Source of the DNA: Thermoproteota archaeon
GTDB taxonomy: Archaea; Korarchaeota; Korarchaeia; Korarchaeales; Korarchaeaceae
Direction of reading: 5' to 3'
NCBI GenBank assembly: GCA_030130125.1
Contig: JARZZM010000051.1
Location: 1-32,914, forward strand
Length of the DNA: 32,914 nucleotides
The notes under the pieces: model-generated
What the model was told of the DNA's origin: nothing
The model's input: only the letters and a program-made list of their open reading frames with translations
Databases searched by the model: none
Position numbers and translations under genes: made by a program
In this document: piece by piece, positions 8,026 to 17,344 of the stretch
Numbering within the stretch: position 1 is the stretch's first letter
Layout of the letters: each line of letters starts with the position of its first letter

Positions 8026-8033
8026 TTTAAAAT
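8026..8033 (-). promoter_or_regulatory. TATA box of feoAB
   Basis: TTTTAAAG on the minus strand lies about 25 bases before the iron box, so transcription should start inside the operator and give a leader of roughly 33 bases to the feoA ATG at 7970. It abuts and partly overlaps the TAA stop of the upstream helicase gene. Confidence 0.55.
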
Positions 8034-9868
8034 TTCGCGCCCCTCCTATGTCGAGAGGAGATCGGTAATCCCCTCCTTCTCATCCTAGATAGCCTTTCCT
8101 CGATCGTTCCCTTAGTAACTATCTCGTAAACATCTGCTACCTTTCCAGGAGCCCCCCTTACTACTCTCCCAACCCTCTGAGCCATCTGTCTCCTAGAACC
8201 AGAACCGCTGACTATGATAGCCACATCGGCGTCAGGCACATCGATGCCCTCATCTAGCACGCGGGTTGTCACTATTATGTTCACATCACCCCTCCTGAAC
8301 CTGTCGAATATCTCGGCCCTGTTAGTTGTCTTGCCTATCAGAAGCTCGACCCTGTAACCTAGCTCCTTGGCCTTCCTGTATATCTCCTCGGCCTGATCTA
8401 TGTACTCGGTGAATATGAGTATCTTCCTCCCCTCAAGGTCTCTCAGCAGATCCAGCACCTTTCCTACTTTAGCCTTCGCTTTGAGAGCGTACTTCTTCTC
8501 GATCAACCTCCTCTCCTCATCACTTCTGGCCATTAGAAGCTCCCTCGTCATCTGCCTCCTCTCCTCAGGAGAGAGCTCTACATATAATACGTGGTGCCTC
8601 ACCGGAGCCAAGAATCCCATGGAGAGGAGCTGCTCGTAGTCCACCTTGTAAACGACCTCCCCGGACGTGAGGAATATGAGGTGATGGTTCCCGTCTGACC
8701 TCTCTGGGGTGGCGGATAATCCCAGCCTATACTTGGCCTTTGCCTTGAACGCTATTTCCTTGAACGTGGCAGCCGGTACGTGGTGGACCTCATCGAAGAT
8801 TATCAGGCTGAACTTGTCGAATATTCCCTCTATGTGCTTGGCCACCGAGTTGTAGATTCCCACCGTGATCGGCCTTACCTCCTTCTTCCTCCCCGTGAAG
8901 ATCCCCGGCTTGAATGAGAGTTTCTCTCTAATCAGTTCTGACCACTGCTTCGCTAGCTCTTCGGTCACCACGCAGATTAAAGTGCTCTTGGAGGTTCTGA
9001 AGATCGCCTCCAAGCCAACATAGGTCTTGCCAGCCCCAGTAGGCATGACCACGGTGCCGAACCTTCCGTTCCTCTCCCAGCTGTCGACCGCCTGCTTCTG
9101 GAAGTCGTAGAGGGAGAAGTCCTTGTATAGGGCCACATCCTGATCGGGCCAGTTCACCTCATCTGAGACGGAGTAGTTGTACCTCTTGGCTATGTCCCGA
9201 ACTCTGTGATGCACGAAGAAAGGCCCTTCGAATGTAGTGTAGCTCTTCCTCTTCAACACGGTGAGCTCCTTTACCTGAATGTCCTTTAGAGTTCTCACGT
9301 AGTATTTCACCTTGGAGGTGAGTTCCAAGCTGCTTATGATACCTTCTTCAGGGTATGGTATCTCTATGACCATCTTCCTGCCTGCATCCCTCAGGATCAC
9401 CACCCTCTTGGATGAGAATAGAGATTCTAGCTTCCTCAGATGCTCTTCCAGGTAATAGCCATTTATGGAGCCTAGGATGATGTCGTATGCCTTGAGGGGT
9501 CCCTCCCTAGATATGATCCTCTCCACCTCTCTCAGGTCAAGTAGAGCCAGCCCTCCCTCCATCCTGAAAGGTCTTCTGACCTCTCCGCATGGGAGAAATG
9601 CGAAATAGCCCTTATCCATCATCTCTCCCAGCTTAACGTCCACTTCAGCCTTGAACTCCTCCAGTTCTCTCCTAATTTCTTCATCCGGCACGTGAAAGAA
9701 CTCTACTAGGACATCCCAGTTAGAGCACAGGGCTTTCCTCGGGTCGAATATCCAAGTCTTGGCCGAGGGATCGAAGCGGCATACCGACTTGACCTTCTCC
9801 TTCACCTCGTTGAAGAGACGATCGGGGACCGACCTCTCGTATATCTTACCGCCTACCTTGACCCTCAC
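8027..9868 (-). CDS. XPB/Rad25-like superfamily 2 helicase
   Basis: This 613-residue DNA helicase/translocase has an SF2 core: Walker A MPTGAGKT (residues 275-282), DEVHH (from residue 359), LGLSATPERSDG for motif III, then the second RecA domain with ILIFTEY, TTRVLDEGIDVPDAD and the XPB-like motif VI QMAQRVGRVVRG. XPB proteins open DNA in nucleotide excision repair and transcription in eukaryotes; archaeal homologues often pair with the Bax1 nuclease, which I do not see next door. About 250 residues precede the helicase core, more than I expect for a typical archaeal XPB. The GTG at 9868 follows the upstream GTPase stop by 6 bases, so the two are co-transcribed. A general COG1061 helicase is the alternative. 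Confidence 0.85.
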   Translation of the reverse strand: MRVKVGGKIYERSVPDRLFNEVKEKVKSVCRFDPSAKTWIFDPRKALCSNWDVLVEFFHVPDEEIRRELEEFKAEVDVKLGEMMDKGYFAFLPCGEVRRPFRMEGGLALLDLREVERIISREGPLKAYDIILGSINGYYLEEHLRKLESLFSSKRVVILRDAGRKMVIEIPYPEEGIISSLELTSKVKYYVRTLKDIQVKELTVLKRKSYTTFEGPFFVHHRVRDIAKRYNYSVSDEVNWPDQDVALYKDFSLYDFQKQAVDSWERNGRFGTVVMPTGAGKTYVGLEAIFRTSKSTLICVVTEELAKQWSELIREKLSFKPGIFTGRKKEVRPITVGIYNSVAKHIEGIFDKFSLIIFDEVHHVPAATFKEIAFKAKAKYRLGLSATPERSDGNHHLIFLTSGEVVYKVDYEQLLSMGFLAPVRHHVLYVELSPEERRQMTRELLMARSDEERRLIEKKYALKAKAKVGKVLDLLRDLEGRKILIFTEYIDQAEEIYRKAKELGYRVELLIGKTTNRAEIFDRFRRGDVNIIVTTRVLDEGIDVPDADVAIIVSGSGSRRQMAQRVGRVVRGAPGKVADVYEIVTKGTIEERLSRMRRRGLPISSRHRRGAKF

Positions 9869-9874
9869 TCCTAT

Positions 9875-11443
9875 CTACTCCACTATCCCCGTTATCTTAC
9901 CCAAGCCTTTGGTCCTGCCCTCCCTGAAGACGAATGTATCCCCTACCCTCACGTACTCAGGCCTTCTGACGAACCTGAACACCACTTCAGCCTTGTCTCC
10001 CGTCCGAAGGTAGGGTTTTGGTGAATCTATGAGCTTCACGGGCTGTCTTATCGTCCTGAGCTGGATGACCGGTTCGTATCCTACTCGGATCGTCGTAGGG
10101 TGATGGAGCACCCTTATGTTCGCCCTGAAGGTTCTCACGGCCCTAGGCTTCGCGTCCACATCTAGGAGGACCATCCCCTTCCTGACCTCATCATAATCCA
10201 CATTGGTAACTGCGAATGTGGCAAACTGGCCCGCAGAGACTCTCTCCACCGAGATCCTGCTCACATGGATGGACTTCACCCTGACGGTCCTAAACGAGCC
10301 ATCGTCGAACGGTCCTAGGAGGGCCCTCTGGCCTACAGAGATTGTACCTGACTCCACCAACCCGGATATGACCAGCCCCACTCCCGTAACGTTGAACTTG
10401 TCGTCCACGTAGGTGAGGAATGGCTCCCTCTCCTTATCACTCCAGTTCAGCCTAGGGGGGAGGAGGTTGAGGAACTTCTTGAGTAGATCGAGCCCTTCTC
10501 CGGTGACGTTTGATACAAGGAATATAGGAGTTATCCTTCCGTGAGGCATGTTCCTAGCAGCCACAGCGCAGTCATTCTCGTTTTTCACCGGATACGGGAT
10601 TCTGTTAACCCCGGGCAGCTTGAGATACTCGGTGACCTTTCTTATGTTGGAGGAGAGCACCTGTTTAGGGGTCATATCCACCTTCGTGATCACCACGAAG
10701 GATGGGATCTTGAGGGCCACCGAAATGCCCAAGTGCTCCTTGAAGCTCCCTATGGGCCCCGCGTTCCCAGCGACGACTATAGCCGTGTAGTCCGGAATAG
10801 AACCCAGCACGCCCTTCAGAGTGGTCCTGAGGTACTTCTCGTGGCCAGCCAAGTCCACCAGCGTTATCACCTTGGAGGACCTGAGGTATATCTCGGACTC
10901 GTTGTATCCCTCCAGCTCATCGTTTACCGATCTTCCCCTGTTATCGAATCCCAAGATGTGATAGGTGACCGATGAGGATCTCCTGTACTTAAGCTCATGG
11001 AGATACCTAGCGACCTGGCTCATGGCCAGTCCATCCCCGTCGTCGAGCATGCCGGAGACGAGGACTCCCTTCAGGGTAGACTTGCCAGCGTCCACGTTGC
11101 CCAAGAGGGCGATCGATATCTGGATCGGAGGCACATCTACAGTCTTCCTTATCAGGAGCTCGTACACATATCCTCTGGAGGCCTTCTCTCTCCTCACCAC
11201 CATGTACCTCGCTCCCAGACTCTCTACAATCCTGTCCATGACCTCAAACGTCCTCCTAGCCTCGTCCTCGGTCAGTCCCACTGGGAGCCCGTCGTCCGAT
11301 ATTCCGAGCTCGTAGAAGGCCTCCCCTCCGCCCTCGTTTAGCCTGTAATTCAGCTGAGTTACGAGTTTGGCTATCCGCTCTTCCGACTGAGGATCGAGCT
11401 TTAGCTTGTACTCTTGATTTCCCTCTTCTCTCTCGGGCCCCAA
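9875..11443 (-). CDS. GTPBP1/EF-Tu-like translational GTPase
   Basis: This 522-residue GTPase has G1 GNVDAGKS (from residue 115), G3 DLAGHE (from residue 197) and G4 TKVD (residues 253-256), followed by two beta-barrel domains like those of EF-1-alpha. About 105 residues precede the G domain, matching the GTPBP1/GTPBP2-like group (COG5258) rather than EF-1-alpha itself. Eukaryotic GTPBP1 is linked to mRNA turnover and translation; the archaeal role is not settled. The start is TTG at 11443, with GGTGGT 11 bases upstream and a TATA box at 11481-11490. It heads the operon with the XPB-like helicase. Confidence 0.88.
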   Translation of the reverse strand: MGPEREEGNQEYKLKLDPQSEERIAKLVTQLNYRLNEGGGEAFYELGISDDGLPVGLTEDEARRTFEVMDRIVESLGARYMVVRREKASRGYVYELLIRKTVDVPPIQISIALLGNVDAGKSTLKGVLVSGMLDDGDGLAMSQVARYLHELKYRRSSSVTYHILGFDNRGRSVNDELEGYNESEIYLRSSKVITLVDLAGHEKYLRTTLKGVLGSIPDYTAIVVAGNAGPIGSFKEHLGISVALKIPSFVVITKVDMTPKQVLSSNIRKVTEYLKLPGVNRIPYPVKNENDCAVAARNMPHGRITPIFLVSNVTGEGLDLLKKFLNLLPPRLNWSDKEREPFLTYVDDKFNVTGVGLVISGLVESGTISVGQRALLGPFDDGSFRTVRVKSIHVSRISVERVSAGQFATFAVTNVDYDEVRKGMVLLDVDAKPRAVRTFRANIRVLHHPTTIRVGYEPVIQLRTIRQPVKLIDSPKPYLRTGDKAEVVFRFVRRPEYVRVGDTFVFREGRTKGLGKITGIVE

Positions 11444-11480
11444 CCTAAATACGGACCACCTAGGCAGACAACCGGATCCC

Positions 11481-11490
11481 CTTAAAATTC
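11481..11490 (-). promoter_or_regulatory. TATA box of the GTPBP1-like/XPB operon
   Basis: GAATTTTAAG on the minus strand is placed for transcription to begin near 11460, giving a leader of about 17 bases that contains AGGTGGT at 11455-11461 ahead of the TTG start. Confidence 0.5.
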
Positions 11491-11513
11491 TTGACCGGGG
11501 GCGGCGGAGGGAG

Positions 11514-11523
11514 AATTAAAAGC
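11514..11523 (+). promoter_or_regulatory. TATA box of the hydroxyacid dehydrogenase gene
   Basis: AATTAAAAGC lies about 35 bases before the ATG at 11553, so transcription should start near 11543, directly at the GGTGGT ribosome binding site (11544-11549). The leader would be about 10 bases. Confidence 0.5.
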
Positions 11524-11552
11524 TTTTCCTGCCACCTCCTAAGGGTGGTCCG

Positions 11553-12551
11553 ATGAGGCCCAAGGTTTTCGTGACCCGAGAGATCCCCGAGAGGGGACTT
11601 TCCAAGATAAGGGAACACTTCGAGGTTGACCTGTGGACGGATGAGGCCCCTCCACCTAAGGGTGTGATAATAGAGAGGGTGCGGGATGTTGACGCCTTGG
11701 TCTCGCTCCTCACCGATCCCGTAGATGCTGAGGTCTTCGACGCCGCCCCGAAGCTCAGGATAGTCTCGCAGTATGCCGTGGGCTATGACAACATAGATGT
11801 CGAGGAGGCCACGAAGAGAGGTATATACGTCACCAACACGCCGGGGGTCCTCACCGAGACCGTGGCAGATTTCACTTTCGCGCTGATGCTTGCCGTAGCT
11901 AGGAGGGTTGTGGAGGCGGACAGGTACGTCAGGGAGGGTAGGTGGAAGGTGGCCTGGCACCCCCTAATGATGCTCGGCTCCGATGTGTACGGGAGGACGC
12001 TGGGCATAGTCGGGATGGGGAGGATAGGCAGCGCGGTCGCCAGAAGAGCTAAGGGCTTCGGGATGAGGATCCTCTACTACGACTCGGTGAGGAGGGAGGA
12101 CTTGGAGAAGGAGCTGGGGGCCGAGTTCGTGGACTTGAATAGGTTGCTCGAGGAGTCGGATTACGTGAGCCTTCACGTGCCCCTGACCCCTGAGACCTAC
12201 CATCTCATCGGTGAGGAGCAGCTGAGGAAGATGAAACCAACCGCTTTCCTGATAAACACCGCGAGGGGTAAGGTGGTAGATCAGAAGGCCCTCTATAAAG
12301 CTCTTAAAGAGGGATGGATAGCTGGAGCTGGCCTAGATGTCTTCGAGCAGGAACCCATATCCCCCGACGATCCCCTCCTGAAGCTGGATAACGTCGTGCT
12401 TGCGCCTCACGCTGCGAGTGCCAGCCACGAGACCAGATCGAGGATGGCCGAGATGGTGGCCGAGAACCTGATAGCCTTCCTCAACGGGAAGGTCCCGCCG
12501 AACCTTGTGAATAAAGAGGTGGTGAATGTCAGGCCTCCCGGCTTCGGCTGA
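11553..12551 (+). CDS. gyaR: D-2-hydroxyacid dehydrogenase (glyoxylate reductase-like)
   Basis: This 332-residue NAD(P)-dependent enzyme reduces a 2-oxoacid such as glyoxylate or hydroxypyruvate to the D-hydroxyacid. The Rossmann signature is [10 protein letters not shown] (residues 151-160). Catalytic residues appear in order: Arg238 (INTARGK), Glu267 (FEQEP) and His286 (LAPHAAS), with the spacing known for archaeal glyoxylate reductase. Length and the N-terminal [13 protein letters not shown] also fit that group. Phosphoglycerate dehydrogenase is less likely because there is no ACT or other C-terminal domain. The ATG has GGTGGT 3 bases upstream. The 3' end overlaps the convergent mtnA-like gene by 23 bases. 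Confidence 0.9.
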   Translation: MRPKVFVTREIPERGLSKIREHFEVDLWTDEAPPPKGVIIERVRDVDALVSLLTDPVDAEVFDAAPKLRIVSQYAVGYDNIDVEEATKRGIYVTNTPGVLTETVADFTFALMLAVARRVVEADRYVREGRWKVAWHPLMMLGSDVYGRTLGIVGMGRIGSAVARRAKGFGMRILYYDSVRREDLEKELGAEFVDLNRLLEESDYVSLHVPLTPETYHLIGEEQLRKMKPTAFLINTARGKVVDQKALYKALKEGWIAGAGLDVFEQEPISPDDPLLKLDNVVLAPHAASASHETRSRMAEMVAENLIAFLNGKVPPNLVNKEVVNVRPPGFG

Positions 12552-13572
12552 ACAGCCCCCTTATTCCCTCTTCTAAGGGCCTCTCTACAATCCCTTTTTC
12601 CGTGATTATCCCAGTGATATTGGAGGGAGGCGTCATGTCGAATGCCGGGTTGATTATGTCGACGCCCTCCGGCGCTACCCTCTTTCCCCCTATGAAGGCC
12701 ACCTCTCTGGGATCCCTCATCTCTATCTTCACGTCCTCTGGCCCTGAATCCAGATCGAAGGTAGAGGTAGGAGCTGCGACGTAGAAGGGAACTCCATGCT
12801 CCTTGGCCAGTATGGAGAGGGAGTATGTGCCTATCTTATTATATGTGGTTCCGTCTCCCAGCACCCTGTCCGCGCCCGTTATCACCAAGTCCACCCCCAG
12901 CTCCGACATGACGTACCCAGCCGCCCCATCTACTATGAGCTTCACTGGAATTCCAGCCCTGCTGAGCTCGAAAGCAGTGATTCGTGCACCCTGAAGGACC
13001 GGCCTAGTCTCCAAGGCCACGACCTCGAACTCGATGCCCTCCTCATATGCCCTATACATCGGAGCGGTCGCCGTTCCGTACCACACCGTGGCCAAGGACC
13101 CGGCGTTGCATATGGTCATCACCCTGTACCCGTCCTTGATGAGATTGTAACCGAACTCCCCTATCCTCCTGTTGTTCTCGACATCCTCCTCAGCGATCCT
13201 CCTCGCCTCTCCAATGACCTTCTCTCTTATCTCATCCAGAGACGAGCCCTTCGCCTCCTTCAACACCCTGTTCACGGCCCAGAATAGATTGTATGCGGTC
13301 GGCCTAGTGGATCTGAGCAGTTCGGCGGCCCTCCTGAGCTCGTTCAGCAGCTCATCCCTTTTCCCCTCGAACTTAGACGCCACCAGCGCCAAGCCGAAAG
13401 CAGCGGTAGCCCCTATGGCTGGGGCTCCCCTTACGACCATGTTCTTTATGGCGAAGGCAACGCACTCAACGTCCTTGCATTCAAAGAAAACGAGATCTTC
13501 GGGAAGCTTCCTCTGATCAACTAGGATCACTTTCCTTCCATCGAAGTCAACCGTTCTGGGTAGGTCTATCAA
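12529..13572 (-). CDS. mtnA: S-methyl-5-thioribose-1-phosphate isomerase-like protein
   Basis: This 347-residue protein belongs to the MtnA/eIF2B-alpha-like family. MtnA isomerises methylthioribose-1-phosphate to methylthioribulose-1-phosphate in methionine salvage. Visible signatures are [11 protein letters not shown] (Arg48 onward), the catalytic Cys155 in [19 protein letters not shown] (from residue 188), Asp235 in TGADRV and NKIGTYS. These favour MtnA over ribose-1,5-bisphosphate isomerase or aIF2B, although archaeal members can be promiscuous. The start is TTG at 13572, the only in-frame option near the conserved N-terminus; it lies inside the end of the upstream DUF434-type gene (26-base overlap), implying coupled translation. 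The 3' end overlaps gyaR on the opposite strand. Confidence 0.87.
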   Translation of the reverse strand: MIDLPRTVDFDGRKVILVDQRKLPEDLVFFECKDVECVAFAIKNMVVRGAPAIGATAAFGLALVASKFEGKRDELLNELRRAAELLRSTRPTAYNLFWAVNRVLKEAKGSSLDEIREKVIGEARRIAEEDVENNRRIGEFGYNLIKDGYRVMTICNAGSLATVWYGTATAPMYRAYEEGIEFEVVALETRPVLQGARITAFELSRAGIPVKLIVDGAAGYVMSELGVDLVITGADRVLGDGTTYNKIGTYSLSILAKEHGVPFYVAAPTSTFDLDSGPEDVKIEMRDPREVAFIGGKRVAPEGVDIINPAFDMTPPSNITGIITEKGIVERPLEEGIRGLFSRSREA

Positions 13573-14215
13573 ACCTCAACCCCGGTGTCCGTCCCTCGGA
13601 GGGAAATAACGATTTCGGGAGTATGCCTATTCTCTCAAGCGCGATCCTAGGGAGGTCCACGATGCAGGCTGCGTGGGAGATTATGCGGGAATCGCTGCTC
13701 GCCACTACCTCGTGCTCCAATATGTCTGAGTCGACCCTTTTGGATACCACCACCTCGGCACCATCGACTGCATTCCTAATCCTACTGGCTATCCTCCCGC
13801 TCTTGGAGATCGGTGAGTCCAAGTAGATAACAGCCCTACTCGGCTCGAGCTGCTTTATCACCTCGTCTAGGAGATGGACTGCCTCATCAAACCTGCCGGA
13901 TGGCTTGTAAGATGAGTATACGAGGGAGAGGTCCCTAACCAGACCATCAGAGCAAACGTAGACCGGTTGGCCCGATAAAGCCGCTTCTAGGGTTATTAGG
14001 ACGTTGAAACCGTCAATTCCCAAGTCTCTTCCAGAGACGCACTTGGCGGGAACGACCTTGAGGGAATTACGAAGGGACTCCTCGGGCGACCTGACCAGCT
14101 TGGATAGCGCGACCACCTCCATCTTCCTCAGAGAAAACCTCCTACCCACGATCTCCACAGAGTCCCTGAATCCCAAGGTGAAAAGGGTATATGTGAGAGG
14201 GACTAGGCTCTCCAC
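13547..14215 (-). CDS. DUF434/DUF5616-type conserved protein
   Basis: This 222-residue protein matches the archaeal/bacterial family COG2454 (DUF434 with DUF5616) by its IDGFNVLITLEAAL, SDGLVRDLS and YLDSPISKSGR segments. The function is unknown. The regularly placed acidic residues at strand ends (DGFN, SDG, LDSP, SSDSR) resemble NYN/PIN or TOPRIM-like nuclease folds; this is inference from pattern. The GTG start at 14215 overlaps the alaS TAG stop by one base, and the gene in turn overlaps the mtnA-like start by 26 bases, so the three are translated from one message. Confidence 0.7.
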   Translation of the reverse strand: MESLVPLTYTLFTLGFRDSVEIVGRRFSLRKMEVVALSKLVRSPEESLRNSLKVVPAKCVSGRDLGIDGFNVLITLEAALSGQPVYVCSDGLVRDLSLVYSSYKPSGRFDEAVHLLDEVIKQLEPSRAVIYLDSPISKSGRIASRIRNAVDGAEVVVSKRVDSDILEHEVVASSDSRIISHAACIVDLPRIALERIGILPKSLFPSEGRTPGLRFDRPTQNG

Positions 14216-16920
14216 TAGTTCCCTCCTAATCGTGCTCTAATCACCTCCAAGAAGCTCTCCAGCTTCTCACTGGGTATGGATCCTCTGCCGAGTCTCTGAC
14301 TGCCTCCACCTCCACCGCCGACCGACTTGGTGGCTTCCTTAACGAGATCGCCCGCGACCAGATCATAGCCGTTGACTAGCAAAGCCACCTCCACCTTCTC
14401 TCCAGACGGTCTAGTCATGACGACTATCCTCTCCTCACCGCCGACGAGCTTGTCGACTAGCTTGACGCCCTCATCCAAGGTGACGTAGGTGAGCTGCACG
14501 TGCGAGACCCTGTATCCTCCTACCTCCTCGAACCCCTTCAGGGCTTCCTTGATCTTGGCTTCTTCTATTTCCCTCGAGTGCCTCCTGACTTCCCTCCTGA
14601 GCTCCTTCAGCTCCTCCATGGCAGCCCTAAATGCCTTATCTACATCTTCCTCGCTCACTCCCAAGGACTGAGCGATCTCCTTGAGCTTGAGGTGAGCATC
14701 GATGAGTCTCCTAGCGGCCGGCACTCCAGCGGAGAACTCCAGTCTTATCACTCCGTCTTGGATCCTCCTCGCCCTCCATATCTTTATCGGCCCTATATCT
14801 CCCGTTCTTGTGACGTGGGTCCCGCCGCATGCCTGAACGTTGTAGCCATGGATCTCGACTATCCTAAGTACGGGATCCGGCACCACCCCTCCCTGGTATA
14901 GGACGAAGCCGTACCTCTTCTCGGCATCGGTCCTCAGGAGCCAGAAAGTGTTCACGGGGAGGTTCCTCATGACCGTCTCGTTGGCGAGCAGCTCTATGTA
15001 CTTGAGTTCCTCTGGAGTTATGCTCTTGTAATGGGTTATGTCCAGCCTGCTCTCTTCATCACCCTTCTGGGCCCCCCACTGCCATACATGGGGTCCGAGT
15101 ACGCGCCTCGCGGCCTCGAGGATCACGTGAGTGGCGGTATGATGCCTCATCCTTGATAGCCTCCTTCCCTCGTCAACCCTGCCGTGCACCTTGGTGCCCA
15201 CTGGAGGTAGGGGGCCGTTCAGGCGATGGAGGACCCTCCCCTTGTACTTCTCCACCGAGACAACCTCGGCCCTCCCACCAGACCAAGACAGCGTCCCCAC
15301 ATCGCTGGGCTGACCCCCTCCCTCGGGATAAAAGGCGGTCCTGTCCAGAAGGACCATGCCATCCACATGACCCACGACGGTAGCATCGAACTCCATCAGG
15401 TAAGGATCTTGATAGTAGAGCAGTCTAGTTGGCCCGTACCTGTCCAGTTCGTCTATGAATGATGGGAGCCTAGGCGCCTCGGGCTTCCTCGTCTCATGTC
15501 TCCCAGCGATTAGCTCGTAGAAGTTATCTGGAACCTCCACGTTGACGCCGAGCTTCCCGGCCACCGTCTGCACTAGCTCGGGTGGAACCCCGTGGGAGTC
15601 GTAGAGAGTGATTAGGTCTTCCAAGTCCAGTTTCCTCTTATTTTTCACTATTCCTCTGACTATCTTCTCTCCTTTCCTGAGGATCTCCTCGTATCTAGCC
15701 TGCTCAATATCCACTATCTCCACTATCCTGTCTAGGACCTCCTTGAGCTCTGGGAACCCTTTACTTGACCAGTAATTCACCTGCCTGGCTACCAACTCCG
15801 AGAGGTTCATCTCCACGCCGAGTAGCTTCAGGAGCTTCAGGGATCTCCTGATGAGCAGTCTCCCCAAGTAGCCCTCGTTAACATTGGAGGGGACAAGGCC
15901 GTCGGCGAGCATGAAGGCTATAGTCTTCGTGTGATCTAGGAGTGCAAAGACTTTCTCCAGAGGAGCGATCTTCTCCTCCAAATAGGATTGCTCCATATCC
16001 AGCATCTCCGAAATCTTTCCCCTCAGAGCGTTGACTTTTCTTCCCCTCTCCAGCTCCCTGAGTATGGAAGAGACTTCAGAGTATCTGCTGAGGAGGACCT
16101 CATCCACCAGCTCCACTCCCAACTCGGACCTGAAGGTATCGACCAGATCCCCGTAAACTGCGTGAAAGCCAGTAGGATCACCCCTGAGGAGCCAGGTTAT
16201 CCTCTCAAGTCCATATCCAGTATCCACCACTTTGGTGTCCATCGGGACGTACTTCCCATTCTCCTCTTTGTACTCCATGAAGACTAGGGTGGCTATCTCC
16301 AATCCCCTGACTATGGGTTCCAAATCAGGACCGGCGTTCCCTCCTCCCTCCCATATACTCTCTTTGTAGATTATCTCCTCCTCAGGGATCCCCAAGACTT
16401 CGGTTGCGTACTCATGGAACAGTTCCACCGTCCTCTCCTTCCAGTAAACGAACCTCTCTTTCGTGTTGAAGGCGTGGTGGGCCATCATCTCGAATATTGT
16501 GAGATGCCTCCCCATAGTAGGCCCGACCTTGTCGACATCCTTGAGCCTTATACATGGCTGGGAGATGGTGAGCGGATTCGCTGGCGGAGGGACAAGACCG
16601 GCGGTTATAAACGGCTGGAAGTCGACTATTGATGCGCTGGTGAGGAATAGGTCGTCCCTCCACCTAGCTATTACCGGGTATCTCCCTATCCTAGTGTGAC
16701 CCTTGGATTCCATGAAGGACAGGAAGTCCTCCCTGACCTCCTCCAAGCTCTTATCCGATGTTCCCTTTCCTATAAATGAGTAAGGCTCGCAGGGAGCCTC
16801 CCCACATGTTTCTCTATCGGGATCTAATGTCCAGAAGTACTCCCCGCACTTGGGACACTTCTTCCTGACGTAACCCCTCTCTATGAGGAACTGTATCTCT
16901 ATAGGATCTCCTAGCCCCAT
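14215..16920 (-). CDS. alaS: Alanyl-tRNA synthetase, archaeal type
   Basis: AlaRS charges tRNA-Ala and edits mischarged Ser/Gly. The 901-residue protein has the archaeal N-terminal extension with a zinc-type Cys cluster (CPKCGEYF ... CGEAPC), then the class II core (FLTSASIVDFQPF, TIFEMMAHHAFN). The editing domain shows HHTATH (His594, His598) and CGGTH (Cys698, His702) as the zinc site. A basic coiled segment near 770-810 and the Gly-rich VGGGGGGSQRLGRG of the C-Ala domain follow. Length is normal for archaea. The ATG at 16920 has GAGGA a few bases upstream. It lies downstream of the P1 gene and upstream of the DUF434-type gene. Confidence 0.97.
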   Translation of the reverse strand: MGLGDPIEIQFLIERGYVRKKCPKCGEYFWTLDPDRETCGEAPCEPYSFIGKGTSDKSLEEVREDFLSFMESKGHTRIGRYPVIARWRDDLFLTSASIVDFQPFITAGLVPPPANPLTISQPCIRLKDVDKVGPTMGRHLTIFEMMAHHAFNTKERFVYWKERTVELFHEYATEVLGIPEEEIIYKESIWEGGGNAGPDLEPIVRGLEIATLVFMEYKEENGKYVPMDTKVVDTGYGLERITWLLRGDPTGFHAVYGDLVDTFRSELGVELVDEVLLSRYSEVSSILRELERGRKVNALRGKISEMLDMEQSYLEEKIAPLEKVFALLDHTKTIAFMLADGLVPSNVNEGYLGRLLIRRSLKLLKLLGVEMNLSELVARQVNYWSSKGFPELKEVLDRIVEIVDIEQARYEEILRKGEKIVRGIVKNKRKLDLEDLITLYDSHGVPPELVQTVAGKLGVNVEVPDNFYELIAGRHETRKPEAPRLPSFIDELDRYGPTRLLYYQDPYLMEFDATVVGHVDGMVLLDRTAFYPEGGGQPSDVGTLSWSGGRAEVVSVEKYKGRVLHRLNGPLPPVGTKVHGRVDEGRRLSRMRHHTATHVILEAARRVLGPHVWQWGAQKGDEESRLDITHYKSITPEELKYIELLANETVMRNLPVNTFWLLRTDAEKRYGFVLYQGGVVPDPVLRIVEIHGYNVQACGGTHVTRTGDIGPIKIWRARRIQDGVIRLEFSAGVPAARRLIDAHLKLKEIAQSLGVSEEDVDKAFRAAMEELKELRREVRRHSREIEEAKIKEALKGFEEVGGYRVSHVQLTYVTLDEGVKLVDKLVGGEERIVVMTRPSGEKVEVALLVNGYDLVAGDLVKEATKSVGGGGGGSQRLGRGSIPSEKLESFLEVIRARLGGN

Positions 16921-16971
16921 TAGTCATCCTCGAAAAGTTGCGAAGGAGGGGATAAAAAAGTAGCCGTGACC

Positions 16972-17298
16972 TCAGCCGAACAGCGCGCCGAGTCCGGCGA
17001 GGGCGGCCTCTTCCTCCTCTTTCTCCTTCTCCTCTTTCTTCTCTTCCTTCTTCTCCTCGGCTTTAGCCTCCTCGGCCTGAGCCGGAGCTGCAGGAGCGGC
17101 CGGGGCTACCGTGGCAACTGCTGCCTGGCTCACTATCTCATCTATGTCCAAGTTGGAGAGGGTGCTCACGAGCTGCTTTATCCTAGCCGGGTCGGGCTCA
17201 ACGCCTGCGGCCTTGAGCACCTGCTCGAGATCGGACTCCTCGACCTTCTTCTTTACCTCGTGCAGCATCAAAGCGGCATATATGTACTCCATGCCCAT
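16972..17298 (-). CDS. rpl12: Large ribosomal subunit protein P1 (archaeal L12)
   Basis: This is the stalk protein that recruits translational GTPases. The 108-residue chain begins [11 protein letters not shown] after two residues, has the helical dimerisation/P0-binding N-domain to about residue 58, an Ala/Pro hinge ([12 protein letters not shown]), a Lys/Glu-rich linker and the terminal LAGLGALFG that contacts elongation factors. I chose the ATG at 17298 with GAGGTG about 8 bases upstream. An upstream in-frame GTG at 17331 lies within the predicted TATA box and is rejected. A T6 run (16955-16960 region) after the stop may end transcription or act as the alaS TATA. Confidence 0.95.
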   Translation of the reverse strand: MGMEYIYAALMLHEVKKKVEESDLEQVLKAAGVEPDPARIKQLVSTLSNLDIDEIVSQAAVATVAPAAPAAPAQAEEAKAEEKKEEKKEEKEKEEEEAALAGLGALFG

Positions 17299-17330
17299 CC
17301 TTATCACACCTCGTGATACGGCGGACCCCA

Positions 17331-17340
17331 CTATTTTAAT
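17331..17340 (-). promoter_or_regulatory. TATA box of the P1 gene
   Basis: ATTAAAATAG on the minus strand, placed so that transcription should begin near 17310, just before the GAGGTG ribosome binding site. It lies immediately after the stop codon of the upstream secreted-protein gene. Confidence 0.55.
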
Positions 17341-17344
17341 GTTG

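Noticed and set aside
9759-10013. Plus-strand ORF across the helicase/GTPase junction
   Set aside because: It is antisense to two well-recognised genes and has no family-like features; other long frames opposite alaS, feoB, mtnA and the S-layer gene were dropped for the same reason.
17299-17331. Upstream start for ribosomal P1
   Set aside because: The added residues are unlike P1 proteins, and the GTG lies in the predicted TATA box; MEYIYAAL is the conserved N-terminus.
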